This document shows positions 1-6,561 of a stretch of 9,299 nt of DNA, piece after piece; within the stretch, counting starts at the first letter, position 1, and each line of letters starts with the position of its first letter. The translations under genes and the position numbers were made by a program. Source of the stretch: Microbacteriaceae bacterium (lineage in GTDB: Bacteria; Actinomycetota; Actinomycetes; Actinomycetales; Microbacteriaceae); the NCBI GenBank assembly GCA_024642605.1, contig JAHEAT010000035.1:1-9299 (forward strand). The letters are read 5' to 3'. Below the pieces are notes generated by a model. That model did not search any database and was not told the DNA's origin. It saw only the letters and a list, made by a program, of their open reading frames with translations.

Positions 1-786
1 GCCAAGCCCAAAGCAATAGTGCAGATTGCGCACGGATTGGGCGAACACGCGCGTCGCTACGACGACATGGCCGCTGTTCTAAATCGTGCCGGCTACACCG
101 TTTACGCCGACGACCACCGAGGCCACGGAGAAACCGGGCTAACTCAGGTGAAAACTGGGCTCTCCAAGAGCCTCGGCAACCTCGGCCCAGGTGGCCTTCG
201 CGCTGCCTACGAGCAGGTGCACGAGTTCAGCAACCTAATTCGTGCCGAGCATCCGGGTGTGCCCCTAATCTTGACAGGCCACTCGTATGGTTCATTCATC
301 TCGCAAAACCTAATAAAGAAGTACTCGACCGATTACGCCGCCTGTGTGCTCTCGGGTTCGGCTTTGGTTTGGCCGGGCAGCATGGGCACTGGCTCGTTCA
401 ATAAAAAATGGAGCAAAGACCCCGGAGCAACCGGATACGAATGGCTGAGTCGCGACTCTGAGGTTGGCGCAAAGTTTGCAGCCGACCCAAAGTGCTTCTA
501 CGCCGATGCACTCAAGCTATTTGGCCTTGCCGATGGGCTGCGACTATTCCAAAAGCCTTCTTCGAGCACCCGCGCAGACCTACCGCTACTCATTCTTTGT
601 GGCTCAGAAGACCCGATCGGTGCCGAGAAGTCGAACAAGGCGCTCGCAGATGCCTACGTTAAGGCCGGTCTTTCAGACGTGACAGTTATGGTTTACAACG
701 AGGCACGCCACGAGGTTTACAACGAGATCAACAAAGAGCAGGTCTTCGCCGATCTCATCGAGTGGCTAGATTCTCTAGAGGTTTAA
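1..786 (+). CDS. alpha/beta hydrolase, monoacylglycerol lipase-like (5' end outside window)
   Basis: Serine hydrolase of the Hydrolase_4 / lysophospholipase group, predicted to cleave monoacylglycerols or similar carboxyl esters in the cytoplasm. The reading frame is open from base 1: the codons before the internal GTG at 19 read AKPKAIV and run into QIAHGLGEHARRY, the usual first strand and oxyanion-loop region of this family, so the true start lies upstream. Counting window codons, the nucleophile is Ser95 in GHSYGS, the acid is probably Asp204 in LLILCGSEDP, and the base is His237 in EARHEVYNE. The DHRGHGETG segment near codon 37 is also typical. Only a few tens of residues at most should be missing. 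It converges on the acetyltransferase gene across a gap of about 96 bp. The substrate cannot be read from the sequence; the family is sure, the name approximate. Confidence 0.9.
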   Translation, partial: AKPKAIVQIAHGLGEHARRYDDMAAVLNRAGYTVYADDHRGHGETGLTQVKTGLSKSLGNLGPGGLRAAYEQVHEFSNLIRAEHPGVPLILTGHSYGSFISQNLIKKYSTDYAACVLSGSALVWPGSMGTGSFNKKWSKDPGATGYEWLSRDSEVGAKFAADPKCFYADALKLFGLADGLRLFQKPSSSTRADLPLLILCGSEDPIGAEKSNKALADAYVKAGLSDVTVMVYNEARHEVYNEINKEQVFADLIEWLDSLEV

Positions 787-882
787 CTTCAAACCAGAAC
801 ACGGCGGCAAGCACCTGGGTTCTTACAACTAACCGTTGTTGTGTTGCTCTCGCTTACTCACTTGGCGGGCAGCAACTGCTTC
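787..882. other. convergent intergenic gap without a clear terminator
   Basis: These 96 bases separate the 3' ends of the hydrolase and the acetyltransferase. The only fold I see is a weak hairpin, ACAAC (825-829) with GTTGT (835-839), a 5 bp stem without a clear U-tract. I would not call it a terminator, and no other element is visible here. Confidence 0.5.
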
Positions 883-1173
883 CTAAATCGGGTTGAGCAG
901 TAGGTCGTGAGTTTCAGGGTGACGCTGCATCCACATCACTGTGTAAGAACATACGGGCACAATCTTGTCGCGGCCCGTTGCGCGCACGTCGTCGATGGCG
1001 CCTTGCATCAAGATGCCGGCAAGCTGTTTTCCTTGATGAGCTGGATCAACCTCGGTGTGCACAAAGTGAATCTCGCCAGGCATGCGCGTGTAGTCGGCGT
1101 GGCCAACCTTTTCGCCTTCGAGCCAAACCTCATAGCGGTTTAAGTCTCTGTTGTGTGTGACGATAGCGCTCAT
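883..1173 (-). CDS. small GNAT-like N-acetyltransferase, YjdJ/NATD1 type (COG2388)
   Basis: A 96-residue protein matching the short single-domain acetyltransferase-like family of E. coli YjdJ and eukaryotic NATD1. Visible hallmarks are HTEVDPAHQGKQLAGILMQG (about residues 39-58), where the V-D-P-x-x-x-G-K segment is the acetyl-CoA phosphate-binding loop, and the C-terminal IVPVCSYTVMWMQRHPE (about 71-87), whose CSY..W..+HPE pattern is diagnostic of this subfamily. The length is normal. The ATG at 1171-1173 is preceded by AGAAAGAGG with about 7 nt spacing, which fixes the start. It is divergent from the methyltransferase, whose GTG lies inside this gene's leader. The substrate of the family is not well established, so only the fold and probable acetyl-CoA binding can be stated. 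Confidence 0.88.
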   Translation of the reverse strand: MSAIVTHNRDLNRYEVWLEGEKVGHADYTRMPGEIHFVHTEVDPAHQGKQLAGILMQGAIDDVRATGRDKIVPVCSYTVMWMQRHPETHDLLLNPI

Positions 1174-1190
1174 GCTGTTAACCTCTTTCT

Positions 1191-2027
1191 GTGCTGAAGA
1201 ACAAATTATTCGAGGGAGATAACCTCTCTGTTCTGAAGTCTATGCCCGATGAGTCGGTGCAACTTATATACGTTGACCCACCTTTTAACACGGGTCGCAA
1301 GCAAGAGCGCGGGCTCACCACATCGAAGCGCACCGAAACCGGCGGCAGCGTTGGCTTCAAAGGCCAGCGCTACGAAACCGTGCGTGAACGGCTATTGAGT
1401 TACGACGACGAGTTTGGTGACTACTGGGATTTTCTCGAACCCAGACTGCGCGAAGCCTGGCGCGTGCTTGACCAAACCGGCACACTTTATGTGCACCTCG
1501 ACTACCGCGAAGCGCACTACGCCAAGGTGCTACTCGATTCACTCTTTGGTCGCGACTGTTTCTTAAACGAAATCATCTGGGCATACGACTACGGCGGCAA
1601 GTCAAAGAGCCGATGGCCATCGAAGCACGACACCATCTTGGTTTACGTCAAAGACCCCGCCCGTTACTACTTCAACTCCGAGGCCGTCGACCGAGAACCA
1701 TACATGGCACCTGGTTTGGTAACGCCCGAAAAGGTTGCCAAAGGCAAACTACCCACCGATGTTTGGTGGCACACGATTGTGTCGCCTACCGGCAAAGAGA
1801 AAACGGGATACCCAACCCAGAAGCCCGAAGGCATTTTGCGCAGAGTTGTGCAGGCGAGTTCACGCGAAGGCGACACCGTGCTCGACTTCTTTGCCGGGTC
1901 GGGCACCACGGGTGCGGTGGCCGCGGGGCTCGGGCGGCGATTCATCCTGGTGGATCAAAACCCCCAGTCGATTTCGATTATTCGGCAGCGCTTAGACGCG
2001 GCCGGCGTGCCTTTCGACCTTGGCTAG
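1191..2027 (+). CDS. site-specific DNA methyltransferase, beta class (adenine-N6 or cytosine-N4), apparently solitary
   Basis: A 278-residue SAM-dependent amino-methyltransferase acting on DNA. The catalytic motif IV is DPPFNTG (residues 29-35) and the SAM-binding motif I, DFFAGSGTTGA (232-242), comes near the C-terminus. Catalytic before SAM-binding motif is the beta-class order. TGYPTQKP (205-212) precedes motif I as usual, and the middle (about 60-200) carries the target-recognition region. The GTG at 1191 is the first start after an in-frame TAA at 1179, and it yields the typical NKLFEGDNLSVLKSM opening. No Shine-Dalgarno precedes it, so it may be leaderless or nearly so. No endonuclease or specificity subunit is adjacent. 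Its last 50 bp overlap the 3' end of thiP on the other strand. The family is certain; target base and site cannot be read. Confidence 0.93.
   Translation: MLKNKLFEGDNLSVLKSMPDESVQLIYVDPPFNTGRKQERGLTTSKRTETGGSVGFKGQRYETVRERLLSYDDEFGDYWDFLEPRLREAWRVLDQTGTLYVHLDYREAHYAKVLLDSLFGRDCFLNEIIWAYDYGGKSKSRWPSKHDTILVYVKDPARYYFNSEAVDREPYMAPGLVTPEKVAKGKLPTDVWWHTIVSPTGKEKTGYPTQKPEGILRRVVQASSREGDTVLDFFAGSGTTGAVAAGLGRRFILVDQNPQSISIIRQRLDAAGVPFDLG
1205..1210 (-). promoter_or_regulatory. possible -10 element for the acetyltransferase gene
   Basis: On the minus strand the hexamer AATAAT matches TATAAT at 5 of 6 positions and would start transcription near 1198, about 25 nt before the ATG at 1173, leaving room for the AGAAAGAGG ribosome site. 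No convincing -35 is seen; TTCAGA at 1231-1236 is 20 bp away, which is long. If real, this promoter lies inside the first codons of the divergent methyltransferase gene. Confidence 0.3.
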
Positions 2028-3624
2028 AAAAGCTTGAGGCAAAGACCACCGCAAAGGTGAGGGCAATCACAATGGCCGCCATTGCCATAGCCATGCCGTA
2101 GTTTTGGCCACCAGGGCGGCTAATCAGTTGGTAAAGAACGGTTGGAAGAGTTGCTTGGCTTCCGTAGGAAAGCAAGTTGGCAGCACCAAACTCACCAATC
2201 GAAACAATTGCCGCATAACCAAAGGCCGCAGCCACCGACTGCCGAGCCAGCGGCAACTCGATTCTGAAAAACGTGACAAACCCATTTGCCCCGTCGGTTG
2301 AAGCCTGTTCGCCAATCTCCTCGCCGATGGCGTGAAGCGCGGGCTGAACGATGCGAATCACCAGAGGCAGGGCCAACAGGCTTTGGATGAGTGGAACCAC
2401 CAACCACGAAGACCTAAGCGGCAGCCAACCATCGCCGAAGGTCAGAAGGTAGCCGAATCCGAGCACGATGCTCGATACCCCCAAGGGCAACATAAAAACA
2501 GTGTCAAGAATGCGCGACGCATAACGTTGCACCTTCGATCGTGTTGGCCGGGTGAGCAGATAGGCCGCCAAAGTTCCAACGACACCTGCAACCAACGTTG
2601 CCACTAATACGTTGCGAAGCGAGTTGAGCGCAGCTTGCCCGATCGAAATGTCGAGCAAGTTTCTGGTTCCGTGCGTGGTGAGCGCAACGAAGTTTTCTAA
2701 GGTCACCTGCCCTGATGAGTCGAGAAAAGCGCGCTGCAAAATCAGAGCCAGAGGGGTGAGCGTCAAAATGAAGGTGATGGCCGTAACTAAAACCACTGGC
2801 CAGTCTCGTTTGTCTAGCCGATTCTTGGCTCTACCGGCATCTTGCACGTCAAACCCGATTTTGGACCGGCTACCGCTGTTACCGATCGCGAAGGCTCCGA
2901 TGGTGAGAATAGTTTGCAAGATGGCCAAAGCGCCAGCTTCTTGTAAGTCGAGAAACTGATTGGCGGCCGCAGCAATCTCGGTTTCGATCGAGTTGACCTG
3001 GCCTCCACCGAGCACCAGCACCAGACCATAACTTGCCGAACAGTAGAGAAACACGGTGAACACACTCGAGACAATTGCCGGCCTGAGTTGCGGCAGGCTA
3101 ATCGACCAGAAGATACGCAGCCGCCCAGCACCGGCAAGCGCTGCCGCCTCTTCGGTATCGTGCGAGTGAGACATCCAAGTGGAGCCAACCGTGCGAGTGA
3201 TTACGGCGAAGTTTACAAAGATGTGAGCCATGATGATCCACGAGGCTGGGCTGTTGAACCAACTGTGTGAAGCAAAATCTGACTTCCAAAAGCCTTGGTT
3301 CTGAAATGCCGTAAAACCAATGGCGGTAACCATGGTTGGCAGGGCAAAGGGTATGGTGAGTATCGCTTTCAGCACGTGGGCTAAGGGAGTGCGTTTGCGA
3401 TAGAGCACATAGGCGGTCGGAAGCGCAAGAATCAGGCAGAGCAGCGTTGAAACAAGCGACTGCCAAACCGTAAACCAGATGGCGCCGGCAACCCGAGGTT
3501 CGGCCAGGGTGGCGAGCCAGTCGCCAACCAGGCCTTGCCCCAAGACGCGCGCCATTGGCCAGTAGAACAGCACACCGATAACGAATATCGGTAGAGCCCA
3601 CTGCAGTGCGCGCTTAAGAATCAA
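1978..3624 (-). CDS. thiP: thiamine ABC transporter, fused permease ThiP
   Basis: Integral membrane subunit importing thiamine (or thiamine phosphates) across the cytoplasmic membrane. At 548 residues it carries two binding-protein-dependent permease domains in tandem, as in ThiP and FbpB-type permeases. The first half (about 1-250) has a clear EAA loop, TEEAAALAGAGRLRIFWSISLP (in two parts around residues 157-178), which contacts the ATPase; the second half (about 275-530) has a weaker copy around 436-462 ending FFRIELPLA. A hydrophilic linker lies near 250-275. The start is TTG at 3624, 4 bp after the thiB stop; an in-frame stop lies just upstream and no ATG or GTG is available, so translation is probably coupled to thiB. 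The thiamine assignment rests on ThiB and the TPP riboswitch. No thiQ ATPase follows; the 3' end overlaps the methyltransferase by 50 bp. Confidence 0.92.
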   Translation of the reverse strand: MILKRALQWALPIFVIGVLFYWPMARVLGQGLVGDWLATLAEPRVAGAIWFTVWQSLVSTLLCLILALPTAYVLYRKRTPLAHVLKAILTIPFALPTMVTAIGFTAFQNQGFWKSDFASHSWFNSPASWIIMAHIFVNFAVITRTVGSTWMSHSHDTEEAAALAGAGRLRIFWSISLPQLRPAIVSSVFTVFLYCSASYGLVLVLGGGQVNSIETEIAAAANQFLDLQEAGALAILQTILTIGAFAIGNSGSRSKIGFDVQDAGRAKNRLDKRDWPVVLVTAITFILTLTPLALILQRAFLDSSGQVTLENFVALTTHGTRNLLDISIGQAALNSLRNVLVATLVAGVVGTLAAYLLTRPTRSKVQRYASRILDTVFMLPLGVSSIVLGFGYLLTFGDGWLPLRSSWLVVPLIQSLLALPLVIRIVQPALHAIGEEIGEQASTDGANGFVTFFRIELPLARQSVAAAFGYAAIVSIGEFGAANLLSYGSQATLPTVLYQLISRPGGQNYGMAMAMAAIVIALTFAVVFASSFSSQGRKARRPRLSAAE

Positions 3625-3628
3625 CGCG

Positions 3629-4624
3629 TTAGCCCGCCATTATCTCGGCCCACTTCTTTTGCCAAACCTTGCGGTTAGCGTCGAAGTCGAGCTTGCTCAC
3701 ATCTACAAACGTGTCTGCCGGTTTGGCAAAACGTGCCCAAGTTTCTGGGAGTTTTATGCCCTTGACGATTGGGTAAACATAGTTGGCTTCGGGCAACGCA
3801 GCCTGAAAGTCTTTGCTCTGCATGAACTTGATAAACGCTCTAGCGCCTTCGGGGTTCTTGGCGTTCTTCAGCACACCGGCGTACTCGACCTGTCTAAAGC
3901 ATTCGCTGTTGATCGAAACGGTGCGGCTAAGACCATCGTCGTCGATTTCGTCGGCCGGGCTCGATGAGTATGAAAGCACGATTGGGTAAGTTCCGTGACC
4001 AGATGAACCCGAGAAGTCGATGTAGTAGGCGTCTTCCCATCCGGCGGCGACCTTAACGTCGTTGGCTTTGAGCTCGGCCCACCAGGTTGGCCAGCCACTT
4101 TCGCCGAGGGCAGCGATAGTAGAAAACAGAAAAGCCAAACCGGTCGACGAGGTTGCCGGGTTCTCGAGAACCGTCAAACCCTTGTACTGCGGTTCGGTCA
4201 GTTGCCTCCACGATGAAGGTGGGGTGATGCCCTTGGTGGCAAACCACTGCTTGTCGTAGTTGAAGCAAACGTCGGCATAGTCGATTGGCACCAGCTCACC
4301 ATCGATGATTCCGTTTGCGGTTGCAACACCGGCAAAGGTGTTGTCGATTCCGAAAACTATGTCGCCTACCGGGTTGTCTTTGGTTAGCACCAATTTGTTG
4401 GTCAACGTGCCTGCGTCGCCGAGCTTTGCGCCGCCTTCAAGGTAGAAGCCGGTTTCTGTTTTGAACTGGTTGATCAGATTGTCAGGGATGATGAACGAAT
4501 CGTGGCTCACCAAGGCAACCGCCTTCGTGGCCGGCACTGAACATCCAGTTAGAGCCGCTGCCGTTATTGCGATGACGCCCGCTGCAGTCAGCGCGCGCTT
4601 GAAAAATGGTTTGATGTTGTGCAC
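3629..4624 (-). CDS. thiB: thiamine ABC transporter substrate-binding lipoprotein ThiB
   Basis: Extracytoplasmic receptor that captures thiamine or its phosphates for the ThiP channel. The 331-residue product begins with a basic-hydrophobic signal sequence and a lipobox, ALTGC, giving lipidated Cys28, as expected for a monoderm binding protein. Family segments typical of ThiB include GDIVFGIDNTF, VPIDYADVCFNYDKQW, ENPATSSTGLAFLFSTIAALGE (split around residues 155-176) and YPIVLSYSSSPADEI. The GTG start at 4624 is placed by the site GAGAAAGGG (4640-4632), 7 nt upstream; a start further in would remove part of the signal peptide. It is the first gene after the TPP riboswitch, which indicates repression by thiamine pyrophosphate, and it is followed by thiP after 4 bp. 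Related iron(III)-binding proteins share the fold, but sequence and riboswitch favour thiamine. Confidence 0.95.
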   Translation of the reverse strand: MHNIKPFFKRALTAAGVIAITAAALTGCSVPATKAVALVSHDSFIIPDNLINQFKTETGFYLEGGAKLGDAGTLTNKLVLTKDNPVGDIVFGIDNTFAGVATANGIIDGELVPIDYADVCFNYDKQWFATKGITPPSSWRQLTEPQYKGLTVLENPATSSTGLAFLFSTIAALGESGWPTWWAELKANDVKVAAGWEDAYYIDFSGSSGHGTYPIVLSYSSSPADEIDDDGLSRTVSINSECFRQVEYAGVLKNAKNPEGARAFIKFMQSKDFQAALPEANYVYPIVKGIKLPETWARFAKPADTFVDVSKLDFDANRKVWQKKWAEIMAG

Positions 4625-4627
4625 TTT

Positions 4628-4657
4628 CGTGCCCTTTCTCTAGTGAAAATGGGCACG
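4628..4657 (-). promoter_or_regulatory. putative riboswitch expression platform: RBS-sequestering hairpin of thiB
   Basis: On the minus-strand transcript CGUGCCC (4657-4651) is perfectly complementary to GGGCACG (4634-4628), a 7 bp stem with a 16 nt loop. The 3' strand takes in the GGG of the thiB ribosome site GAGAAAGGG. The 5' strand overlaps CCCGUG (4659-4654), which can instead pair with CACGGG (4754-4749) at the start of the aptamer. The two pairings exclude each other, as expected of translational control. The pairing is read directly; its role is inferred. Confidence 0.65.
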
Positions 4658-4662
4658 GGTTG

Positions 4663-4754
4663 AGGTCCTCCCTGCGCTGGCATTACCCAGATCAGGTTTG
4701 ACGGTCGAAGACTACGAAGTCTTCCTCTCAGTCCGATGAAACCGAACTCCCGTG
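4663..4754 (-). ncRNA. TPP riboswitch (THI element)
   Basis: The aptamer binds thiamine pyrophosphate and controls the thiBP mRNA. The conserved core is unmistakable on the minus strand: CTGAGAGG (4731-4724), then CTGATCTGGGTAATGCC (4695-4679), then GCGCAGGGAGG. Helices that can be drawn are P3 GUUCG/CGGAC (4747-4743 with 4735-4731), a variable hairpin GAAGACU/AGUCUUC (4724-4718 with 4713-4707), P5 CUGG/CCAG (4690-4687 with 4680-4677), and a short P2 ACGG/CCGU (4753-4750 with 4704-4701). The arrangement ACACGGGAG...GACCGUC...GGGAGG resembles actinobacterial TPP elements. The thiB start lies about 40 nt downstream with no terminator between, so control is probably at translation. Confidence 0.96.
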
Positions 4755-4761
4755 TGGTTCT

Positions 4762-4790
4762 AGGGTAACGCAAAAGACCCCACCTTTCGA
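4762..4790 (-). promoter_or_regulatory. possible thiBP promoter overlapping the upstream terminator
   Basis: On the minus strand TCGAAA (4790-4785; 4 of 6 matches to TTGACA) and TACCCT (4767-4762; TAnnnT) are separated by exactly 17 bp, and would start transcription near 4755, just at the 5' edge of the riboswitch. The -35 lies in the loop of the terminator hairpin. There is little other room: the terminator stem ends 17 bp before the aptamer. The match is modest, so readthrough from the antiporter gene remains an alternative. Confidence 0.4.
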
Positions 4791-4801
4791 TGGGGTCTTT
4801 T
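4772..4801. terminator. bidirectional rho-independent terminator after the antiporter gene
   Basis: AAAAGACCCCA (4772-4782) and TGGGGTCTTTT (4791-4801) form a perfect 11 bp stem with an 8 nt loop. The GC core is flanked by A and T runs, giving a U-tract in either direction. It lies 14 bp after the antiporter stop and should end that minus-strand transcript before the thiamine operon. Confidence 0.88.
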
Positions 4802-4815
4802 GACAATGAATCGAT

Positions 4816-6525
4816 TTAGTGTACGGCAGCTGCCACAGCGGCATCTGCCTTTTCTTCGGCTGCCGACTTGTTGCGAAGCGGTGCAGCTTTGATGATGAAC
4901 GACATTACGAAGGCAACGGCAACCACCGCAGCGGCGATCACGAACACCGAAACCGAAGACTCGGCAAAGCCAACCAGGAATGGGCGGGCCAGCACAGGGT
5001 CGATGGTGCTCAAGAACGATGAGTCGCCGTTTAGCTTGTCACCGATTGCTGCTGGGTCTGCCTGAAGCGACTGCACGAATACTACGTTCGGGTCGGTAGC
5101 CGGCAACTTGCCCTGTGCAAACTGGGTCATGATCTCGCCAACCTTGGCCTTGAACGGGTCGCCGTAAGCGGTGCTCTTGAAAGCATCGGCAATGCGGTCG
5201 GGCAGGTTGTTGAACAGAATCGAGATGAACACTGCAACACCCAAGGTTCCACCCATTTGGCGGAAGAACATGGTTGAAGAGGTGGCCACACCGATGTCGC
5301 GAGCGTCAACGGCGTTCTGAGCGGCCAGGGTAAGGGTCTGCATCAGCTGGCCAAGACCCATACCGATAATCACCATCGAAATAGACATGGCCCAGATTGG
5401 TGTGTCGTAGTGGTAACCGAACAGCGAGATGTAACCGAGCATCAGCATTCCGGTACCGATGACCATGAAGATCTTGTACTTTCCAGTCTTCGAGGTGATC
5501 TGACCGCTCACGGTGGTGGCGGTCATCATGCCGGCAACCATAGGGAGCATCAAGAAACCAGACTGCGTTGGGGTTACGCCATTCACAATCTGAAGAAGCA
5601 TTGGAAGGGTCATCATGCCACCGAACATTCCGATACCCACGATTACACCGAGCACGGTGGTGAGAGCAAAGGTGCGGTTCTGAAACAGCTTGAGCGGCAA
5701 GATTGCTTCTTCGCCGGCTGCGCGCTCGGCAAAGATGAACCCGACGATACCTACGATTGAGAGGGCATACATCGCTAGCGAAGTGCTGCTGGCCCAGCCC
5801 CACTGGCGGCCGTTTTCGGCAACCAGCAGCATCGGAACAACACCGACGACGATAGTTAGTGCGCCCAACCAGTCGATGCGGTGCTTAACCGGGGTGTGCG
5901 GCACGTGCATGAAGCGCCAAACCAAGAACAGTGCGGCAGCGCCGAATGGAATGTTGATTAGGAAGATCCACTTCCAGCCGGCGATGAACAAAATCTCGTG
6001 AGCACCCGAGAAGAGGCCTCCGACTACCGGGCCTAGAACGCTAGAAGATGCGAAGACCGCAAGGATGAATCCCTGGTAGCGGGCACGTTCGCGAGGCGGC
6101 ACGATGTCAGAAAGAATCGTGATCGCCAAGGCGAAGAGGCCACCGGCACCCAATCCTTGCACGGCTCGGTAAGCGGCAAGTTCGTACATCGATGATGCGA
6201 AGACCGACAAAATCGAGCCGAATACGAAGATACAAATGGCGATCAAGAACAGGCGACGGCGTCCGAAGATGTCACCGAGCTTTCCGTAAATCGGGGTTGA
6301 GATGGTCGAGGTGATCAGGTACGCAGTTGTAACCCACGCCTGTAGTTCGAGGCCCTGAAGGTCGTCGGCGATGGTACGCATCGCGGTACCAACCACGCTC
6401 TGGTCGAGGGCCGAGAGAAACATTCCCGACATAAGACCGATGAGAATAAGGATGATTTCCTTATGCGATAGTGCGCCTCCACCTTGGTTGACGCGCTCTG
6501 CTGCTGCTTTTCGTTCTTTAGACAC
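4816..6525 (-). CDS. MFS multidrug efflux transporter, DHA2 (EmrB/QacA, 14-TM) family
   Basis: A 569-residue proton-driven exporter of the cytoplasmic membrane. Family motifs are present in order: motif D1 LDQSVVGTAMRTIADDL (residues 40-56) in the first helix, motif A GKLGDIFGRRRL (81-92) in the loop between helices 2 and 3, motif B around YRAVQGLGAGG (119-129), and motif C ending LGPVVGG (164-170) in helix 5, the antiporter signature. The length and the large loop before the last helix (about 425-510) fit the 14-helix DHA2 group. The Ala/Glu-rich C-terminal tail is cytoplasmic. The GTG at 6525 follows GGAAAGA at about 6 nt, which sets the start. Substrates cannot be deduced. No regulator is adjacent, but an inverted repeat lies just upstream. 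Confidence 0.93.
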   Translation of the reverse strand: MSKERKAAAERVNQGGGALSHKEIILILIGLMSGMFLSALDQSVVGTAMRTIADDLQGLELQAWVTTAYLITSTISTPIYGKLGDIFGRRRLFLIAICIFVFGSILSVFASSMYELAAYRAVQGLGAGGLFALAITILSDIVPPRERARYQGFILAVFASSSVLGPVVGGLFSGAHEILFIAGWKWIFLINIPFGAAALFLVWRFMHVPHTPVKHRIDWLGALTIVVGVVPMLLVAENGRQWGWASSTSLAMYALSIVGIVGFIFAERAAGEEAILPLKLFQNRTFALTTVLGVIVGIGMFGGMMTLPMLLQIVNGVTPTQSGFLMLPMVAGMMTATTVSGQITSKTGKYKIFMVIGTGMLMLGYISLFGYHYDTPIWAMSISMVIIGMGLGQLMQTLTLAAQNAVDARDIGVATSSTMFFRQMGGTLGVAVFISILFNNLPDRIADAFKSTAYGDPFKAKVGEIMTQFAQGKLPATDPNVVFVQSLQADPAAIGDKLNGDSSFLSTIDPVLARPFLVGFAESSVSVFVIAAAVVAVAFVMSFIIKAAPLRNKSAAEEKADAAVAAAVH

Positions 6526-6539
6526 AAAGATTCTTTCCG

Positions 6540-6559
6540 ACTCAAAAGTAGGCTTGAGT
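6540..6559. promoter_or_regulatory. inverted repeat, candidate operator between antiporter and VanY-type gene
   Basis: ACTCAA (6540-6545) and TTGAGT (6554-6559) form a perfect 6 bp inverted repeat with an 8 bp spacer, in the 36 bp gap between the two divergent genes. Possible -10 elements for both directions overlap it: TAGGCT (6549-6554, +), which would place the peptidase start at or near its ATG, and TACTTT (6550-6545, -). Operator function is an inference from position and symmetry. Confidence 0.4.
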
Positions 6560-6561
6560 AG

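Noticed and set aside
825..839. Terminator between the hydrolase and the acetyltransferase
   Set aside because: The stem is 5 bp and A/T-rich, with no convincing U-tract on either strand.
1191..2027. Restriction-modification system
   Set aside because: Only the methyltransferase is present; the neighbours are a GNAT-like protein and a thiamine permease, neither an endonuclease.
1978..4624. Iron(III) ABC importer (FbpAB type)
   Set aside because: The binding protein and fused permease belong to related folds, but the ThiB-specific segments and the TPP riboswitch directly upstream point to thiamine.
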